Assembly: GCA_963682055.1 (NCBI GenBank)
Contig: OY821749.1
Coordinates: 4,576,336-4,640,335, forward strand
DNA from: Primula veris
Lineage: Eukaryota > Streptophyta > Magnoliopsida > Ericales > Primulaceae
DNA: 64,000 nt
Reading direction: 5' to 3'
Made by a program: the position numbers and the translations under genes. Shown one piece after another: positions 12,901 to 24,100 of the stretch (position 1 is the first letter of the stretch; each line of letters begins with the position of its first letter). Under the pieces are notes generated by a model. It was given only the letters and a program-made list of their open reading frames with translations. It was not told the origin of the DNA and made no database searches.

Positions 12901-15900
12901 CATAATTATTTAATCTTCAATAATTACATAAACATGATACTCCACATTAGATGATAATGATTATTAAATGCAACAGTGGATCTAAAGCTTACGATAATTA
13001 GAAATTTTTAGCATCGGGTAACATGTACTACACTTAAGGACCATTAATTTTAATACTACAACAATATCTGCTAAGCCACTTAAAAGAACTCCATGCATTA
13101 TTCCAATTAGCGTTACTTACCTCATTTCTTCCTCCTCCTTGCTCATTATTTCTTCCTGTACTACACATTATTATGAAACAAATATACAGCTTAATTGCTC
13201 AAGGATACATTTTAATTTCCTTATACATCTTTGATATTATAGTATCTTACAGTTAAGATCAAGTAAATAGTCACCACATGTAATTAGGGCTTTTCAACGC
13301 TTTGATTCTTCTAGGTCTCAAAAGTATGACACTAAACAAACTTTTCTTTATTTCATTTGTTGTTGGAGTAGCATACTAGTTCAGTATTCTGTTACATGCT
13401 AAAGGGAATAAGGAACTGCCATGAAGATAGAATAGCTTATCATAAGTTAACAGACCAAATAAAGAGAAACTTTCAGATGATTTACAGATTGCCACCTTAA
13501 TTAAAACATTCAAAACAGCACCGTACCAGTAGGTAAATTTGAACGTGTTTTCAACAGGTAAAACAAAAAGGTCACCCCCACAAGCAGTAAAACCCATACG
13601 AATGGTTTGAGAAAATATGTATGCTTAGAATTTCATACGGTATGGTACATGAAAAGTCGGATATGCCGTAATGATAAACTTAGACTGATAATTAAAATTC
13701 TTATTTCCGAGAATAGCAATTAGCTTCAACAACAAACAAGCCCAACTTCTTAGTAATATGGAGTCACTAATGACTAATGAGCTCTGCTTGCTTGTTGTCC
13801 AGAATTCAGATAATCTTGTGCTTAAATAATTAAGAGGATAAAAGATGAGCTTTAAAGCTGCAGATGAACCATCACTAAGATTGTAGTATAAAATAATCTT
13901 TATTTACAAGAATAACAATTAGATTATATGTGGAGCATTATTAGATTATATGTGGAACATAATTGTAGTAAAAAACAATTAATTAATATGTGGAACATAA
14001 TTACTCTACCTGATTGATAAAACTTAACCTGGAAACTCCAGCAACCAGCTTTGCCACATCACTTCCAAATATGGTCTCTATGTTTTCCAAACTTTCACAT
14101 GTATCGTCCACTACATCATGGAGAATTCCAGCCACAATTGTGTCAACAGCCTACACCCGACAAATTTCATACTTATGTTATGATATAACATGGATAAAAT
14201 ATATTATATGGCAGACGGTCATTAACCACACAAGTTCTAGTCATAACTGAAAAAAGAATCATACGCACTTTCTAGCACATATAACAAGTACATAATGACT
14301 CCCGTATTGTTCTCAACAACAAAGAATGTAGAAGAACAATAAGGAACTTTTAATCAATAATGCTCGATAAGTGGCCCTGATAGCCATATTGAGGGCTTGT
14401 TTAGATGCATCATCTGAGCCACTAAGTGGGACATTTAAGGATGGGGAAAATTATAGGTTGATCCTGCTTAAGCTTCTAGCATCTTCAGGCCAAAAACCAG
14501 ACAACTTTGGCCCTTTAAACTGATAAACCAAATTCAATGCAAAGTTGAGCTTAAAGTGTTTGTAACCAAGCAAATCCCAAATACTAGAATGGGAATCAAA
14601 ATAGTGGAAACCAGGAGACGTACACGTTTTCCACTTGATGGAACTAAAGCTGCTAAAATTTTCCCGGTATTGAGGCAGTGAACCATATATGGATCTCCGG
14701 TCTTTCGAAACTGGCCAAAGTGGGCTTTTTGAGCAAATACAATCGCTTCCTGCACCTGCCTTCACAGATTTAACATCTTTAAGAAGATTAAATAAAAGAA
14801 TATGTTGTTAATATAGTAACACGCTCCAAGTAGAGATGTTACCTTAGCCTCATTGAATACAGGAAGCCCCGTTAGATCAACTCCTTCCAATATTAGAGAG
14901 CCTGTATCATATGGAAAAAATCAGTCAGAATTTGGTCCGAGTTAAACAACAACTTTAGTGCTTATATAATCATAGATCCCCGTCTCTTTTCTTCTTGGGT
15001 AGTTAGAATTCTCCTAATCTCTTCATCTTTTATTCATAGAGGATACTTGAATAGACGGCATACTGGTAAAGAAAATATTGTAAATCTTAACTACAGAATC
15101 AATGGTGTGAAGTTGAAAATTAGGAGAACCAAATATAGCCGAGGTACCATTTTTCCTGGGTTTTTTTTCACAGGGAAACCAAAATCCTAGAGACTGATTT
15201 TGTGTAGAAATGTAAGTTGTGATTTTTTTTACTATAGATTAGAGGCGCTAGTACTATCCATAGACACAAGGCCGATTTTGGCATAAGTAAAGTGAGTCAG
15301 ACAGCTTAGGTGCGGGTCCCTAAATAGTCGCAATTTTAAAAAATAAAAAATAAAATTCTGTTTTGCAGAACGAAATCGTATTTTACCCATGATACAATAC
15401 AAGAAGAACTTACTTTATTTGATGAGATATTTTTTTTTAAAACCATGATATGAATTTTTCAGAAAAAGTTAACAAAGGTGCCCATAAAAATCTACGGCTT
15501 AGATGTAAAGTGGCGCTGGACCAACCCTGCATAGACATATTCTTGATTGTATCTAATCCTAGGTATTGAACTTAACCACCTGCTTCTGCAATATAAATTA
15601 TTTAATCATACGGTAGTATTCAACTTGATGTCTTAGCTAATACAAAAAATCAAGAATTGGGAAAGAATAATAAAGGTATATGCACATATCTACCTAACTT
15701 ATAATACCATAAGTCTAGAGCCTAGAGGTCTTACGAAGCCTTGGAATATTTTTTTCCCAAAATACCCCTCCTAACTAAAGTTATTACATGAGTGCCATTA
15801 AATCTCAAATAAAATTTAAATTTCGAAAAAACAAACTCGCTAAAAAAAACACCACGCCCAGTTTTAGCACTGATTCATTGTGAATTTCAACCTTAATCTC

Positions 15901-18900
15901 TCTCTCCCTCCCATCAGGTACTAAATTTAAGAAACAACTAATTGTTTTACACAATTATTTTCATATTGGATTTGATGATAAAAAACTATTTTGTTTCTAA
16001 GGCATTATTTTTACATCACATATTGCACCAATCACACAAACAACGCATGGGCAGATTTCGCTAGTATATCTTACTATTACTATATGTGTACTACCCTTAT
16101 GAGGCCTTGGAAGATTTTCTCCCGAAAATACCCTTGATGACTTAAAATATTACCCCCTTGACCCGTGGCAGTTATAGGTAATTTCAAAAACTATTTCCGT
16201 GCACATCCCCTTTAACTCACATTCTTTTTCAATCTATATTCTCTCTCTTCACTATCCTAATTAAATAAAAACTATCCAACAAAAAAATAAAAACCGTTTG
16301 TATGCATACTTTTAATTTATTCATGATTCTAAGTTCCTGAGGGAAACTTATTGCAGGGTACACTATTTTCAGGTTATGAACAGGTGTTTCTTCTCCATTT
16401 TATGTTTTTAATACCGTCCTATTATTCTGTTTTTACTTGCTAATTCACTTTTTTCGAGTTTCACTTATTTAATTAAATAGGTGTGCTAAACAGGTATAAT
16501 TATTGCCTAAATCAAACCACGCGTTACACCACACCCGTGTGGGCTCCGGCTCATGTCCGCTAATATATATACAGTAAAACTTCTCTATAAGAATACTCCA
16601 TATAGGAATAACCTCCCTATAGTAATAACAAATCCCGGTCCCAACTCGGGCCAGTTCAAAATAGGAATAAACTCTCTATTGTCATATTCCGTAGTTTTTT
16701 ATGGTCCCGTTGGTTATAAATCCACCTCCTTGTAGAAATAAAATACATTTCATTACAAAAATATATATATCTAGTTACAATAAATTAATGATGATGTAAA
16801 ATACTTATGTAAGGTTGTTTGCGATGATGACTTAATTTTTTGTATTGCTACCACATCTTTTAACTTTCGCGTCCATACTAACTTGTCAAGTTAGTATGGA
16901 CGCGCAAGTTAAAAGATGGATACCATCTTGTTTAAGCCAAAACATTTCTAACTTGTCAAGCATTTTAAAAGCTTCTTGACATGAAACCTTTTGTATTTCT
17001 ATACTATCATCCTCTGGGTTATTTCTCCTGCATCTTGCCTAATTTCAGCAACGATTTATTCATCGGTTAAAGTATGCACAACTTGTTGTTCATTTGGATG
17101 ATTGAGAAAAACATCCATATCCATTTGGTCATTATAGTGAAGTTGTGTGATTTGATTACTCAATTGTGTAGCTACTCTTTGATTCTCTTCATCCATTTCA
17201 TTTGTAGCTTGTATTTCAATGATATCAGAACGAATTTTACAATGTTTAAAGCAATTCTCAATTGTGCGTGGCTTCACATCTATTGTCCATGAAGCAATTT
17301 TCTACATACATGTATTTGTTTAACAAAACTTTTGATAGATTCATTTGTTTGTTTTAACTTATAATGAATCATGTATATGTATCTAATATTATGTAAATAC
17401 ATTTTTTTTTTAATATGTAAACTCTACATAGGAATAACCTCCCTATAGTAATATTTTTTCGTGGTCCCCACAATATGACTGTATAGAGGTTTTACTGTAT
17501 ATGTATACATATCATTCTATTATAATAAGCCAATCCAAGTCAAATGAGGCTGCCCAATTTAGCCACTTTTTTCCAAAAATACCTCTACACCTTTATATTA
17601 GTTACAATAATACCATACTCCCATAAAAATATAAAAAGTAAAAAACTAATAAAACTATTTATTGCTCTTTAACAACCAACCATTCTTTTAAATTTTAAAC
17701 TATGTTTTTTTTTTATTATCCACATATTTATATTATAAGTGTACCTATTTTCTATATTTTTATTGCATTATGTGCCGCACACGCAACGCATGGGGCACGA
17801 TTACTAGTATATATATATCTATCACTACCCTTATGAAGCCTTGCGAATTTTTTTTTTACAAACAAACCCTTTAATTGATAGTGATTACAGATATAAAAAA
17901 TAATGTTTAATTAAAAAAAACTGCTCATACGTTAAAATAAACGGTTCCCAAAAAGTTTATCTCTGCATTTACAAACACAAACTGTCATCATCAAATTCTC
18001 CTCCTCTCTCCCTCTCATATTGCTCCAATATATTGTCGTCATCATCATTTCGTCATACAAATTCATGCGTTAAACCACACATCGCATGGGCACAGTTCGC
18101 TAGTATATTATCTACCTAATACCTAATATCTAATACGATATGTCTAGATGCCTTACGAGGCCTTGCAACAATTAATTACAAAAAAAAACTGGATAGTTTC
18201 ATAAACTACAAAATATGCACAACTCCTAATTAAACACGGGAAGATTTGAAAAGTAACTTCCCATATGTATTAACCGTTCCTCCCTATATAACTGTCTTCT
18301 TCCCCTCAATTCTCTCTCTTTTCAATATTTCTTTCTCTCTGTTTCTAAAAATTTTCTTAGAATCCAAAACCCTCAAAACCCAGGAAATATATAATAAAAC
18401 AAAGCATTGTATACCGATTTATTTCTTAAGAACTAGAGAGGTATGGGCAACTTACTTTATGCTAATCTATATGATTTTTTCAATGTTGGTTTCGGTTTTA
18501 GGGATTTCAATTTTATTATCGTTTGATTAGTTTGATATACTAATTCAATGTAAGGGAGGAAAACCCGTATACGCGTTACACCACCGCACGTCCGCTAATG
18601 TGCATATATATACTATACTAGCGGACCTGGGTGTGAATCAAAAAAAATATATGTAACCCGTTATGGTCTAATCTTTTATGAAGGGAGGAACAATTATGGT
18701 TGAGAGAGAGAGAGGATCAATTTGATGATTTGTGAGAAAATGAAGTTAATAATTAGATGACAGTTATTTTTCTTTTAATTCTCCGTGTCTACTACTGCTA
18801 TTTTGTAAATTAACAGGACTCTTTTATAAATAATTGTTTCAAAGTTTCGTAAGTCCTCTTCACATAAAATAATAGTATAGATGTAGATAGAGAGAGAGAG

Positions 18901-19236
18901 AGAGAAAGGAAAGGTGGAGTGACCAGGTTGATCATGATCATGGTGGTGATGAGGAAGATGATTGGGAAAATGGACCTTAGTCGATAAACAAGCACCGGAG
19001 GCTATGGCGACAGCCGTAACAGCCACTTGAGTTATAGCAGAGGCCACAGAAGCAGCACCACTAGCGTGACTTCCTCCTCCTAAAGCCGCAACACCCGCCG
19101 CTAACATGTTCCCTGCACCCGACGCCCTAGTTATTATCATCTTCTGACGTCGTCGTAACTCACCCCACTTTATTAAATGCATCGATCCTATTATTATATT
19201 CCTATTGCTACTACATATAGTCATCGTCATCGTCAT
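988..19236 (-). CDS. RelA/SpoT homologue, (p)ppGpp synthetase/hydrolase, plastid type
   Basis: Makes and degrades the alarmone (p)ppGpp, expected in the plastid. Eighteen exons, 5' to 3': 19236-18924, 14901-14843, 14755-14624, 14150-14010, 12778-12722, 10923-10829, 10053-9921, 9840-9682, 8602-8412, 8320-8254, 6104-5971, 5853-5787, 5485-5423, 3354-3110, 3014-2885, 2601-2509, 2318-2133, 1245-988. All junction phases match; 840 aa. The N-terminus is Ala-rich and suits a transit region. The HD domain (about 125-310) has HDVVDD at 179-184 and KLADRLHNMRT at 255-265. The synthetase domain (about 425-550) has SGRLKSLYSIYSK, YDARALRV (461-468), NPKPSGYQSLH and LEVQIRTQRMHEYAEYG. A TGS domain closes the protein (about 784-840); there is no ACT domain. 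From memory this is neither the TGS+ACT RSH1 nor the EF-hand CRSH, so no symbol is given. Exon 1 is the least certain; its phase and its Ala-rich stretch fit. Confidence 0.93.
3535..4348. mobile_element. hAT-like non-autonomous element, 814 bp
   Basis: Bounded by a perfect 8-bp duplication GTTTAGAC (3527-3534 and 4349-4356), the hAT length. Termini are TAGGGGTGGG and CCCGCCCTA, followed inward on both sides by clustered GGGTCGGGA / TCCCGACCC repeats that can pair. No transposase frame remains. It sits in RSH intron 3355-5422 and contains a tRNA-like segment (4133-4203). Confidence 0.82.
4133..4203 (+). pseudogene. tRNA-like segment inside the hAT element
   Basis: Contains an A-box-like TAGCTCATATAGT, an anticodon-arm-like CATTGTATG and a B-box-like GGTTCGATTC with tRNA spacing. 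The layout recalls tRNA-Ala, but the anticodon position reads TGT and the acceptor and T stems pair poorly, so it is read as a decayed tRNA-derived fragment rather than a functional gene. Confidence 0.5.
6154..6591 (+). mobile_element. TRIM-type LTR retroelement, 438 bp
   Basis: Flanked by 5-bp duplications CTTTT (6149-6153 and 6592-6596). The left LTR (6154-6263) starts TGTTGGAAT and ends TTTTACA. It is followed at once by TGGTATCAAAGCGGGCC, an initiator-Met-tRNA-type primer binding site. A purine tract GTGAGGGGGAG (6515-6525) precedes the right LTR (6526-6591), which lacks about 44 bp present in the left one. The LTR end plus interior is tandemly duplicated with a 145-bp period, giving two primer-site copies. 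It has no coding capacity and lies in RSH intron 6105-8253. Confidence 0.85.
6737..7811. mobile_element. Stowaway/mariner-like element, 1075 bp
   Basis: Ends CTCCCTCCGTCCCATAT and ATATGGGACGGAGGGAG form inverted repeats of about 36 bp extending into CACTTAGGGTTT, flanked by TA on both sides (Tc1/mariner-type target). It is long for a MITE and carries two opposed short open frames: 6961-7167 (+) with repeated LLDLNAP units, and an acidic frame ending at 7148 (-). Neither looks like a DDE transposase. Located in RSH intron 6105-8253. Confidence 0.75.
11319..11590. mobile_element. MITE, GGAACAGTCACC-type ends
   Basis: Begins near ACTAAGGAACAGTCACC and ends with GGTGACTGTTCCAAAGAGT, an inverted pair. 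A copy in the same orientation with clearly similar interior (CCCTAGGGTTCTATATTTTT and ATCAAATTCTAATTTGTTG) lies at 51549-51866. Nested in the MULE-like element at 11066-12644. Confidence 0.6.
12155..12387. mobile_element. Stowaway MITE, 233 bp
   Basis: CTCCCTCCGTCCCAATTTATA at the left pairs with TATAATTTGGGATGGAGGGAG at the right, flanked by TA. The interior is also largely palindromic (AAATGTCGGGATTGTAAATT against AATTTACAATTCCGACATTT), so the transcript would fold into a long hairpin. Nested in the MULE-like element. Confidence 0.85.
15689..16064 (+). mobile_element. Helitron-like element 1, 376 bp
   Basis: Starts TCTACCTAACTT after an A and ends in CTAG before a T, the A|T target and CTRR end typical of Helitrons. 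The sequence just before the 3' end (CAACGCATGGGCAGATTTCG) matches the ends of the neighbouring copies. No Rep/helicase coding sequence. First of five same-strand elements in RSH intron 14902-18923. Confidence 0.6.
16069..16563 (+). mobile_element. Helitron-like element 2, 495 bp
   Basis: Starts TCTTACTATTAC after an A, four bases beyond the previous element, and shares the early motif CCCTTATGAGGCCTTGGAAG with it. Ends in CTAA before T, preceded by a potential hairpin around CACACCCGTGTGGG. Non-coding. Confidence 0.6.
16572..17497 (-). mobile_element. pogo/Emigrant-like element with transposase relic
   Basis: Terminal inverted repeats CAGTAAAACTTCTCTATA and its counterpart ending GAGGTTTTACTG, with TA at both flanks, match the Emigrant/Lemi1 (pogo) terminus as I remember it. 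On the minus strand a decayed frame (about 17290-17056) reads KPRTIENCFKHCKI, the motif near the C-terminus of Tigger/jerky-type DDE transposases. After a stop it resumes with VSCQEAFKMLDKLEMFWL. The rest of the transposase is gone. A second, truncated copy lies at 54206-54830. Confidence 0.75.
17512..17807 (+). mobile_element. Helitron-like element 3, 296 bp
   Basis: Starts TCATTCTATTATAATAAGCC after an A and ends CTAG before T; the 3' region reads CACGCAACGCATGGGGCACG. A closely similar copy is at 44528-44829. Non-coding. Confidence 0.68.
17818..18103 (+). mobile_element. Helitron-like element 4, 286 bp
   Basis: Starts TCTATCACTACCCTTATG after an A, only ten bases after element 3, and ends CTAG before T with ACACATCGCATGGGCACAG upstream. 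It shares the GAAGCCTTGCG/GAGGCCTTGG motif with elements 1 and 2. Confidence 0.6.
18111..18597 (+). mobile_element. Helitron-like element 5, 487 bp
   Basis: Starts TCTACCTAATACC after an A and ends CTAA before T. The 3' sequence ACGCGTTACACCACCGCACG resembles that of element 2. An oppositely oriented 3'-end-like fragment (CTAGCGGACCTGGGTG at about 18618) follows, suggesting part of a sixth copy on the minus strand. Confidence 0.58.
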
Positions 19237-19241
19237 CTTTT

Positions 19242-19247
19242 TCACAT
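19242..19247 (-). promoter_or_regulatory. AUG-stop minimal upstream ORF before RSH
   Basis: On the minus strand ATGTGA lies 5 nt upstream of the first in-frame ATG of RSH exon 1 (19236). It is a one-codon upstream ORF if the transcript starts further upstream; the transcription start is not known from sequence. Confidence 0.4.
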
Positions 19248-21115
19248 ACTTATTTATTTAATCTAATTTAAATACTAGCATAGTAACTATTGTGATTATT
19301 GAACGAACGGATTTTGTTTTTATATTTCTCCCCCACCGGCTCCCCTCTTATTACTATGCTAACTTATTTTGTGTGGTTGCAGACTTGCTGTGAAGAAGCG
19401 AGTGTGTGTGTGATATTTTCGTGGAGTACTACTACTTTTATTTTTATGTAATAGTACTACTTTTATTTTTATTTAAAATATCATAAATGCAAATTAGTAA
19501 ATGTTTTTGTTACACGAATTAGATACCGAACTACTGACTTTAACAATTGAGTTACTGAATTACGAAATTTCATTATAAAATTGTAGTCGATATATCTTAC
19601 ATTTGATAATATATTTTTTACGGATATCGACATAAGTGCACTCATCATGTGATAGGCATGAGAACGTGATTGTCATTTTATCATTTTGTTTAACGATAGG
19701 TCGTCAATGGTAATAAATTTTATACATTAGTATCTCAATACATTAAACGTATTTTTTCCCTAAATTCAACCGGACATGATGATTAACTATTTAGTATTTT
19801 TCAAATTTGGCATTTAACTTTTCATTAAAGTTAATGTGACAATGACACCTATGTAGATTTACTTAACAAATTGTTTTTATTTATGAAAATTGGAAACAAC
19901 CCAAAATAAAAATATGGAATTATAATTTGGAAGGCAGGAGTATTTTTTCAAGGAATACTCCAACTATTTTTAGCTATCTTTTTACCAACACTTTTAAAAT
20001 CAGTTTTTTCGTCAAAAGTTATTTAAGTTAGGTCTTTTTTAAATGAATATAAATGGGGGGTAAATTTTTATTTTAATTTTAGGTTGGGTTCTACATTTTT
20101 ATTATGGGTTTTTATTGTGTTGTAAATTGGTAAAAATATAACATAAAAATCATAATTTATTTCTATTAAATAAAAATAGAAAAAAAATAGTTATTAGAAA
20201 TGATCATCTGATCATTCATATTTTAACCTAACGCGTGCTTAAGTTGACTGAAACATATATGTTGCCTCTTTTAAGAATCAAGAGGACTGTTCCCTGAAAT
20301 ACAACTCAATGATCATTTTAGTAATCTTTTTAAGTTGGAAGTTACTTTTTTTTGATGTTATGAAACTTGGTTGTGGTTATATTCTACACAGCCGGTGGGG
20401 GGTCGGTCCAGTCCAACAAGGTGACACGACAATATGGCTTGCTTTCTGTAAATTCAAAGATTACACCCGTATATCCCTTTTTCATCACGTATCGGGATTC
20501 AGGACTTGTTACTTGTATTTACTCATATATTAATACTGGCAAACTATTAATCTTTATTTTACCCGAGTAAAACACAAGAAAACACATGCAGACCAACAAC
20601 TAACTAAAATTCGAGAAAAATGTTAGTATAAAACTAGAAATATTCCCAAAGCCACTTATACTTGACCTATTGATCTATTGTGGCAAGGTGTATGTTAAAC
20701 AATTTGTATTCTAAATTACTTGATGTAAATTGATTCCATATTTTCAAATATGTGGAATTCTATTAATCTTCCGTGCACAATAATCAGATAAAAAATTATG
20801 TAAAATAGACAAAATGAGGTCTTGTATAAATAGATTAGCAGTTTGTCAAAGATGATGTGAATACTCTAACAAGTCACTGAATCGATCTCTATTTTCGTTG
20901 AGGAATGACAAATTTGGTCTTTTTCCCTATATTTCCCGAATAACTTTCCTAGAGTAGATTAATCTAAACCAAAATATCAGAGCTTTACTCCCCTTGCGCA
21001 TGTCCACACTTCTCAAACCATTTTCACTCTTTGTATCTGCAACCATGGTGGCGAATAAATTTGGATCTCGCTAATATGGCTCAAAATCAGCCTAGCAGGA
21101 AGAGTATCATCCCAT
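19248..21115. other. Spacer: RSH upstream region and UBP 3' flank
   Basis: AT-rich and without a supported gene. The part near 19250-19480 would hold the RSH promoter. At about 20040-20298 there is a diverged relative of the MITE at 11319-11590 (GGGTTCTACATTTTTATTAT and AGAGGACTGTTCC near its end). The short plus-strand frames around 20309-20570 show no motif. Confidence 0.5.
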
Positions 21116-24100
21116 TTACCCACGTCTCTCCGTCGAGTTATTACTGGGTTGCTTTACTAGAAAACCAGGATTTAAGAAAGGCTTTAGCTTTGTTCCATTA
21201 ACATACTTCCTTGCTGCTATTTTTCCTTTTTCGATTTCTATCAAATCCCCCTCTCTTCTGGAATTCGCAGAGTGCGGCAAGTTGTTGGATTGTTCATGTA
21301 ATTGCTCATTCTTTACCCTCTCACTTTCTTCCAAGCATTGCAAATTCTCGGTGGAAGAAGACATCAACACATCGTTACTAATCTCAAACTTGTCAGATAT
21401 AGCAGAAAATTCAATTACATTTGCTGATTTTAAATCCTTGCAGCTGGAAACATTGATGCCCTGCGGGAAAGATGGACTCGAAATGAAATCCTGACAGCTG
21501 GAATTGTCGCGATTTTGCTCAATTTGGACTCTAACACTATCTCCCGAACACTGTGAATTCTCAGTGGAAGAAAAAAATAACATGTTATTAGCCTCAACTC
21601 TCTGTTGATTCTCAACCTCGGTACGCAAAGAAGATGATGCAATTTCTCTCTCTGGGTTTGTCTCCTGAAAACTGGAAACATCCATGTTCTTCGGGGAGGA
21701 TAGGCTTGATATAGAATCAGCATTTTTAACATCATTAGAATTGCTTGTCTTCGGCAATAAATCCACTTCAACAGAAACAATTGGCTGAGCTTTTGTGGAA
21801 AAGCTATGAGATGTAAATTTTACAGCTGCAGATTCAACCAACTTTTCCTCTTCTTCCACCAATTTAACTGTCTGCTTTTCTTTTCCTGAAGAAGATCCGA
21901 TTGGCTTCAAGAACGATGGTCTCGGAAATATCCTGAAACAAAAAGCCCACAAAAAGTTATCAGCATTTTATTTTTTGTTTTATTATTATAAGGGGACTCA
22001 GACTTTCACACCTATCCCGGAAACCCCATCAATTATTGTCAACCTTTTCTGGTAGGAGGACATGTACTTAAAAACTTTACTTTCGTCTGTAGCTAAATGA
22101 TATTTATCATATTCACCAAGATACTACCGTACTACGGTAAGATACAGATGTTTTTTGGGGCGAATGGAAGAAGTTGGAAAGCCTACAATCCACATGCCAC
22201 TTGACTGGAGACATGCTTATGTCATTTTAAATACCTGGCTACTGCTCTTTAATCAATTATTAAAAAGATAAAAGTTCCCAGTAAGAAAAATTATACATTA
22301 GGATGTGAAGACATTATCACTTTACAAAAATAGTATAACAAAAGCATGCCCGTCTTGTGGCTAAACTGATAAGTTAACAAAACTTGCACCACTATTTCAA
22401 TTCTATGTTTTCTTAGCATAGGAAAGACCTGGGTAGTCTTCTCTTTTTTTTGGTAAGTTAATGGGACTGCCATTTTATACTATTTAATACAATCTTTTTC
22501 CCTATCAGAGTGGTACGTAACACTTATATAGACATGGTTACACAACGATCAGGTTAGCTGATCCACCAATTACATACATAAGAATGTTTATTGACAGATA
22601 ACTAGATAAATTACGGGAGAAATCTTGGAAAAGACACTAAGACCCGAATTGGATCGATAAAGTTCGAGGAAAACAAAAAATGATTACTTGGCCCATCCCC
22701 TTGAAAAAAAGATATTTGAGGATGTCCCAACAGGGTCAACACTAAAGTACACCTATCTCTTACAGATTTCAACAGGACCAAACATCGGAGGAAATAACTA
22801 TTGTCTTATTCAGGAATCAGAACGGAAGATAGAAATAAAGGAGAGAAAAGACAGCAAGGTACCTCTTGTACAGAAGCATGTAAGCTCCATCTGATAGAAC
22901 ATCTAGCAGATCAACCTTTGAGACCTGAAATAAGTTGTGAGATAAGTTGAAATGAAACCAAGAATCAAAAACTTTCAAACAAAAGAAAGAAAAAAAACTT
23001 CACGATGATCCCATTACTAGTTTAACATTTTCAAACGACTTGAGAAAAAAATGTAACGCTAAGAAACACTGAGCACTATGAGAAAACTATGCATGGGTCC
23101 ACGATACCACATCATCGTACTGATATGGTGAGGAGACCTATCCATAAACAGGTGCTGTACATAATGGTTGCTATAGTATAGGCAATATTACAATACACGC
23201 CGACGTGTCATACTAGCTATAACAGGTATGAACACAAATTGTTCCGTAGCATCAATTTTGTCAATATAAATACTTAATGGTCAAGTAAAAAGTATTACGA
23301 CATATAGTTGGCATGTATAGCTTATGAAGATTTTATCTAGCTGTGGTTTCCTTAAAATTCTAGGAATACTTAATGGACAGGTTTCTACACATATGCACAG
23401 AATAGAACTGGAACACACAATCTCCTCATACAAAGGCTGGGCCATCCTCAACCTTAGCCTCCATGAGTTCATAAGATCAAAAGAAAGATAATATTTTACT
23501 TGAAAAAAATCAGCAGAAAAATACCTTACAATCATCAATCCTGTACCAGTTCCCACGGTAATCCTTTGTGTAGCAAATGTAATGTCCGAAAAAAGAAGCA
23601 TTTAGCATGTCAACGTGGACAACCACAGCATATAACTTGTAAATATCGCTACCATCTCTTTCTTCAATCATGTAAGGGCTAAGGTCTAAAGTATCTGGGA
23701 AAGTTACCCTCTTATTAAGTTTTCCAAATCTTCCACTCTGCATACAATATGGTCATAATTCAGAGACAAATTTTAAATTTTGGAACTTCTTCAACTATTC
23801 AGTTTTTTCAATCAACACTACAAGTTCAACATCGTCAGGAACTTAACACAATATGAAGTGATCTCAATGAAGACCAATTCAAAATACTTTCTAGTAATTT
23901 AATGGGGTTTTCTAGTTTATCGCACCAAGGATTGAATGAATTTATAGTCGTAAAGTTAGAAGTAACACAAAGGTTGGTCTAACTTAGAAAAAATCCATGT
24001 CAATATATACTGGCCAAAGTCATATTGAGAATATGAAGCAGATTTGGTGCAGGGGTATAGTGTTTCTCTTCCATAAATAGTCTTACACGCGACCCAACAT

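Noticed and set aside
14451..14765. 104-codon minus-strand frame over the first HD exon
   Set aside because: Out of frame with VQEAIVFAQKAHFGQFRKTG, which has the HD-domain motif and correct splice phases.
17056..17277. Possible small protein gene (KPRTIENCFKHCKI frame)
   Set aside because: It is the decayed tail of a pogo-like transposase inside TA-flanked inverted repeats, not a host gene.
21430..21780. 116-codon minus-strand frame
   Set aside because: Alternate frame of the last UBP exon (21116-21932), which is open throughout in the phase set by exon 10.
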